Positions 61,455 through 64,000 of a stretch of 64,000 nucleotides of DNA are shown piece by piece. Under the pieces are notes generated by a model that was not told the origin of the DNA, searched no databases, and saw nothing but the letters and a program-made list of their open reading frames with translations. Each line of letters starts with the position of its first letter. Within the stretch, counting starts at the first letter, position 1. Source of the DNA: Bin5 sp965220715 (lineage in GTDB: Bacteria; Chloroflexota; Anaerolineae; Caldilineales; Caldilineaceae); the NCBI GenBank assembly GCA_965220715.1, contig OZ244843.1, positions 5,332,001-5,396,000 on the forward strand, read 5' to 3'. The position numbers and the translations under genes are program-made.

Positions 61455-61482
61455 TTGTTCAGTATTTTGCTTGTGCTAAGAT
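61455..61482 (+). promoter_or_regulatory. Candidate promoter for the GH18-like surface protein gene
   Basis: TTGTTC (61455-61460), a 16-base spacer, then TAAGAT (61477-61482) with a TGn extension. It would give an unusually long leader of about 325 bases before the ATG at 61815. Confidence 0.45.
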
Positions 61483-61696
61483 AGATACAAAACTGCGTGC
61501 GCCAAGCAGGAAGATGCACTCCTTGCCCGGTCGCAGAGTTTTCGCCTTTGGCGCGGCAGCCCGATGGCCGGGTTTGCCCGCTGCCGGCTCCAGCCATTCA
61601 GAAAGTTGGCGGCAACCCGGTGACTTGGCAACGGGCAACAGAGAGAATTCCCCGGGCTCAACCGCGTGGCGCGGAGCGCAGGAGATTGACATATGC

Positions 61697-61731
61697 GCGG
61701 TCGCTTCGGCTTATCTACGCGAAGCGACCGC
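61697..61731 (+). repeat. Strong hairpin in the long leader of the surface protein gene
   Basis: GCGGTCGCTTCG (61697-61708) and CGAAGCGACCGC (61720-61731) are perfect 12-base complements around an 11-base loop. No T-run follows, so it is not a simple terminator. It lies about 85 bases before the start codon. Confidence 0.7.
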
Positions 61732-61814
61732 TGCAACTGGGCGCCCGCCAATACACAGTATTCGTGTTCAATGCGCCGCTGATCGAAAGCAGCGCGGAAT
61801 GGAGGAAAAAGTAA

Positions 61815-64000
61815 ATGCGAAGGTCTTCTTTAGATTATGATGAGCCGCGCCAACCCGAGTCAAGGCCGGCCTCCGGGCTGCGGAAGGTCGTCACGGCCAT
61901 TATTTCGCTTGTTCTGATTCCCGCCCTGATCATCGTCGCGTTGCTGCTGCCGCCGATCAGTCTGCTCGAGCGCATCCAGTTCCTGTCCTTTACGACTATT
62001 GACAGGAACGGGGGCTCGCTAATGGATCCGGACGGGACGACTATCGTTTTTCCTCCGGAAAGTGTATTTGAATCCTTTCGCGTCAACCTTGACAGCATTC
62101 CACGTGCAGAGTTTCTGAACGGGAACGCGGGCAAGGAATGGATGACCGCCCGCGATGCGCTGGCCGCCACGGGTCTGGAAGCAAAGAGCCCGATCTACCA
62201 GGTGGACGTGCGCGGCGGACGTTTGGAGCAGAGCATCGTACAGATCCCGATTCCCAATGACAGCCAGCCTTACGAGACGCTGGAGTTGTACAGCTGGGAT
62301 GGGGACAGTTGGGAGTATGTGCCCAGTTCCATCATAGCCACGACCGACCGGATTGAAGCCCGAACTGACGGACCGCCACCGGCCAATTTCGTCGTGATGC
62401 AAACCAGCGCGCCGCCGGCGCGAGTGGGGGCCAACATTGGGGTCGGCGAGCAGGCTCCACCCAGTCTGGCGAACGCTGCCGTTACAACTCTTGCCGTGGC
62501 TGGCTTTTTCCTAAGGGGGGACGGCGCGCTGGATGTTGTGCGCTCCAATCCTCCCGCCGGCAACTATGCGATCGTGCCGGTCCTTCGCAACTGGCATAGC
62601 GGAGAAGTTCCACGCAGCGACCTGCTCCACAACATGCTGGTGGAATCGGGCCAACTGCAAAACCAACTTTCCGCTATCACCGGTCTTCTGTCCCAGTACA
62701 GTTACCCTGGTGTCATAATCGACTATCGCGGCTTGGACGCGACGCCGGCGGGAGGGGCAGAGTTCACCTACTTCATCGAACTTCTGGCTGAACGGCTGCA
62801 CGCGCCCGATATGAATCGCTGGCTGGCGGTGCGGGTGGAATCACCTCAGCAGATTTCGGCGGTTGATTGGAACACACGCGGCTACAATTGGGAGGCCCTG
62901 GGCAGCGTAGCTGACCGCGTTCTGATTCCAGGTCCGGCCGACCCGACAGCGTATCAGCTGGGCGGGCAGATGGGCGCCCTGCTGGCATACGCCACAGACC
63001 AGATTGACCGGCGCAAAGTGCAGGTGGAACTGCCGGGCATGTCGGTGGAACGAAGCGGAAACCAGTTGTGGCTGAAGGGCTTTCAGCAGGCCCTTCAACC
63101 TTTGGTCGCCCAGATCCGCCTGGGAGGAGAAGATGGGGTGATCATGCCCGGCGCAGATGTCGAGGTGGCGGCGGTCAACCCGCGAATTACTCGCCCCGTG
63201 ACCTGGGATGATGCGATTGGGGCTTATGTGTACGCCTACACCGACGACCAGCAGATGGAGCGAATCGTTACGATCGAGAACAGCAGCAGCTTCGCCCGCA
63301 AACTCAACTTGCTGGAGCGATACGAAGTGACGCAGGTGATGGTGCGGGATGTGGATTCCGGGGATGTGGACCCGGATCTGTGGGAGGTCGCCCGCCAGTT
63401 CCAGACGGGCGGGGGGGTGAATACGGCGCCGGCGATGCTGAAGATATCCTTCAGAATATTCCATCCTGACGGCGGGGTGATGGAGGAGGTTACGGTCCCG
63501 ATCGAGAATCCCGTACACACATTTATGGCGCCGGCCGGCGATGGCGATATACATGTCGAGGCGCAGGTGGTGCAGATCTCGAATTTTGGTAGCCGCCAGG
63601 CGGCCAGCCCGCAGAACACGGTAGCCTTGAGCTTGGCGACGCCGACGCCGGTGGCAACCAACACGCCGGTGCCGACGCCCACGCCCGAAGTCTCGAGGCT
63701 GGTCAGCACGCAGAACACAAACGTCCGTGAAGGGCCGGGCACGAACTATCCGATCGCCGGCCAACTCAACACCGGTCAGCCCTACCTTATTTTTGGTAAG
63801 AATCAGGCAGGAGATTGGTGGCAGATCGATATTGGCAATGGCACGAAGGGCTGGGTGTTTGCTGAACTGACGACCGCCAGCGGTCCGCTGGACGGTGTGG
63901 CCGTAATTACCGATATTCCGGCGCCGCCGGCCGCGGCAGCGCCCGCAGCGGTAGCGCCGGCGCCCAGTGGCGGCGGCAGCTTCGGTTATGGCGTCCAGGC
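61815..64000 (+). CDS. Membrane-anchored GH18-like protein with SH3b domain (3' end outside window)
   Basis: An ATG at 61815 behind GGAGG opens a frame running to the window edge (728 codons). An N-terminal membrane helix (about residues 30-52, LVLIPALIIVALLLPP) anchors the protein outside the cell. Residues about 240-440 look like a GH18-type barrel (YAIVPVLRNWHSGE, GVIIDYRGLDATP, KVQVELPGMSVE); the usual DxxDxDxE signature is replaced by GVIIDYRGLD with no catalytic Glu, so it probably binds rather than cuts glycan. A beta-sandwich region and a Thr/Pro linker (about 605-628) precede a bacterial SH3 domain (about 632-695: NTNVREGPGTNYPI, GDWWQI, GWVFAEL). A Pro/Ala-rich stretch follows. It likely binds cell-wall or surface polysaccharide. 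Confidence 0.82.
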   Translation, partial: MRRSSLDYDEPRQPESRPASGLRKVVTAIISLVLIPALIIVALLLPPISLLERIQFLSFTTIDRNGGSLMDPDGTTIVFPPESVFESFRVNLDSIPRAEFLNGNAGKEWMTARDALAATGLEAKSPIYQVDVRGGRLEQSIVQIPIPNDSQPYETLELYSWDGDSWEYVPSSIIATTDRIEARTDGPPPANFVVMQTSAPPARVGANIGVGEQAPPSLANAAVTTLAVAGFFLRGDGALDVVRSNPPAGNYAIVPVLRNWHSGEVPRSDLLHNMLVESGQLQNQLSAITGLLSQYSYPGVIIDYRGLDATPAGGAEFTYFIELLAERLHAPDMNRWLAVRVESPQQISAVDWNTRGYNWEALGSVADRVLIPGPADPTAYQLGGQMGALLAYATDQIDRRKVQVELPGMSVERSGNQLWLKGFQQALQPLVAQIRLGGEDGVIMPGADVEVAAVNPRITRPVTWDDAIGAYVYAYTDDQQMERIVTIENSSSFARKLNLLERYEVTQVMVRDVDSGDVDPDLWEVARQFQTGGGVNTAPAMLKISFRIFHPDGGVMEEVTVPIENPVHTFMAPAGDGDIHVEAQVVQISNFGSRQAASPQNTVALSLATPTPVATNTPVPTPTPEVSRLVSTQNTNVREGPGTNYPIAGQLNTGQPYLIFGKNQAGDWWQIDIGNGTKGWVFAELTTASGPLDGVAVITDIPAPPAAAAPAAVAPAPSGGGSFGYGVQ

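Overview
The window is a 64 kb piece of a bacterial chromosome. Gene content points to a heterotrophic, probably aerobic member of the Chloroflexota (Anaerolineae/Caldilineae-like). The clues are an ArsA-type ATPase with a crystallin-like tail, many Tat-exported lipoproteins and redox enzymes, repeated phytanoyl-CoA dioxygenase genes, PucC-type transport, GH18-like/SH3 surface proteins, and ordinary single-copy housekeeping genes (truD, plsX, radC, rimO, proBA, nnr). This assignment is inferred from gene content; there is no rRNA or tRNA gene in the window. Most of the window is GC-rich. By eye, about 1-10.9 kb and 32.1-34.5 kb are less so.

Layout. 1-7 kb (minus strand): a divergent GroEL-like chaperonin (cut by the window edge), an FG-GAP/ASPIC lipoprotein, and a sugar-type ABC importer (two permeases and a Tat lipoprotein binding protein) behind a recognisable promoter. 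7.2-10.8 kb: two convergent signalling genes, a response-regulator protein with a degenerate kinase-like middle and a membrane hybrid histidine kinase. 10.8-11.9 kb: a gene-poor stretch with the first copy of a dispersed CACGAAGG-type repeat. 11.9-16.4 kb: UV endonuclease uvsE, an unknown protein, and a two-gene molybdenum hydroxylase of isoquinoline-oxidoreductase type. 16.4-17.6 kb: the largest repeat locus. 17.6-19.4 kb (minus): an operon-like trio of a small ferredoxin-fold-like protein, a caspase/CHAT-like protein and an HD-domain protein. 19.6-24 kb: PucC-type MFS carrier, unknown membrane protein, ArsA-like ATPase, methyltransferase, then another repeat locus.

24.7-32.1 kb: truD, a LON-substrate-binding-domain protein, acetamidase/formamidase, a YfhO-like membrane protein and a YtcJ-like amidohydrolase. 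32.2-34.5 kb: a type II restriction-modification pair whose nuclease carries the NgoMIV/Cfr10I active-site pattern. 34.5-43.4 kb: DUF4037 protein, GNAT-VOC fusion, sulfite-oxidase-like Tat lipoprotein, nnr, KDPG-type aldolase, plsX, NERD-like membrane protein, radC. 43.6-48.1 kb (minus): cyclase-family hydrolase, then PhyH dioxygenase, PQQ-type sugar dehydrogenase and FAD oxidase. 48.3-53.1 kb (plus): DtxR regulator with a near-consensus promoter, ccmH and a TlpA-like thioredoxin, an MNT nucleotidyltransferase, rimO and a methyltransferase. 53.2-57 kb (minus): aldehyde dehydrogenase and two PhyH genes created by a tandem segmental duplication that also left a broken aldehyde dehydrogenase fragment. 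57.1-64 kb: FGGY kinase (+), proBA (-), and a large GH18-like/SH3 surface protein cut by the window end.

The least explained items are the dispersed composite repeat (four loci, shared end blocks, both orientations), the caspase-like operon, the PhyH/aldehyde dehydrogenase duplication and the NgoMIV-type R-M island.
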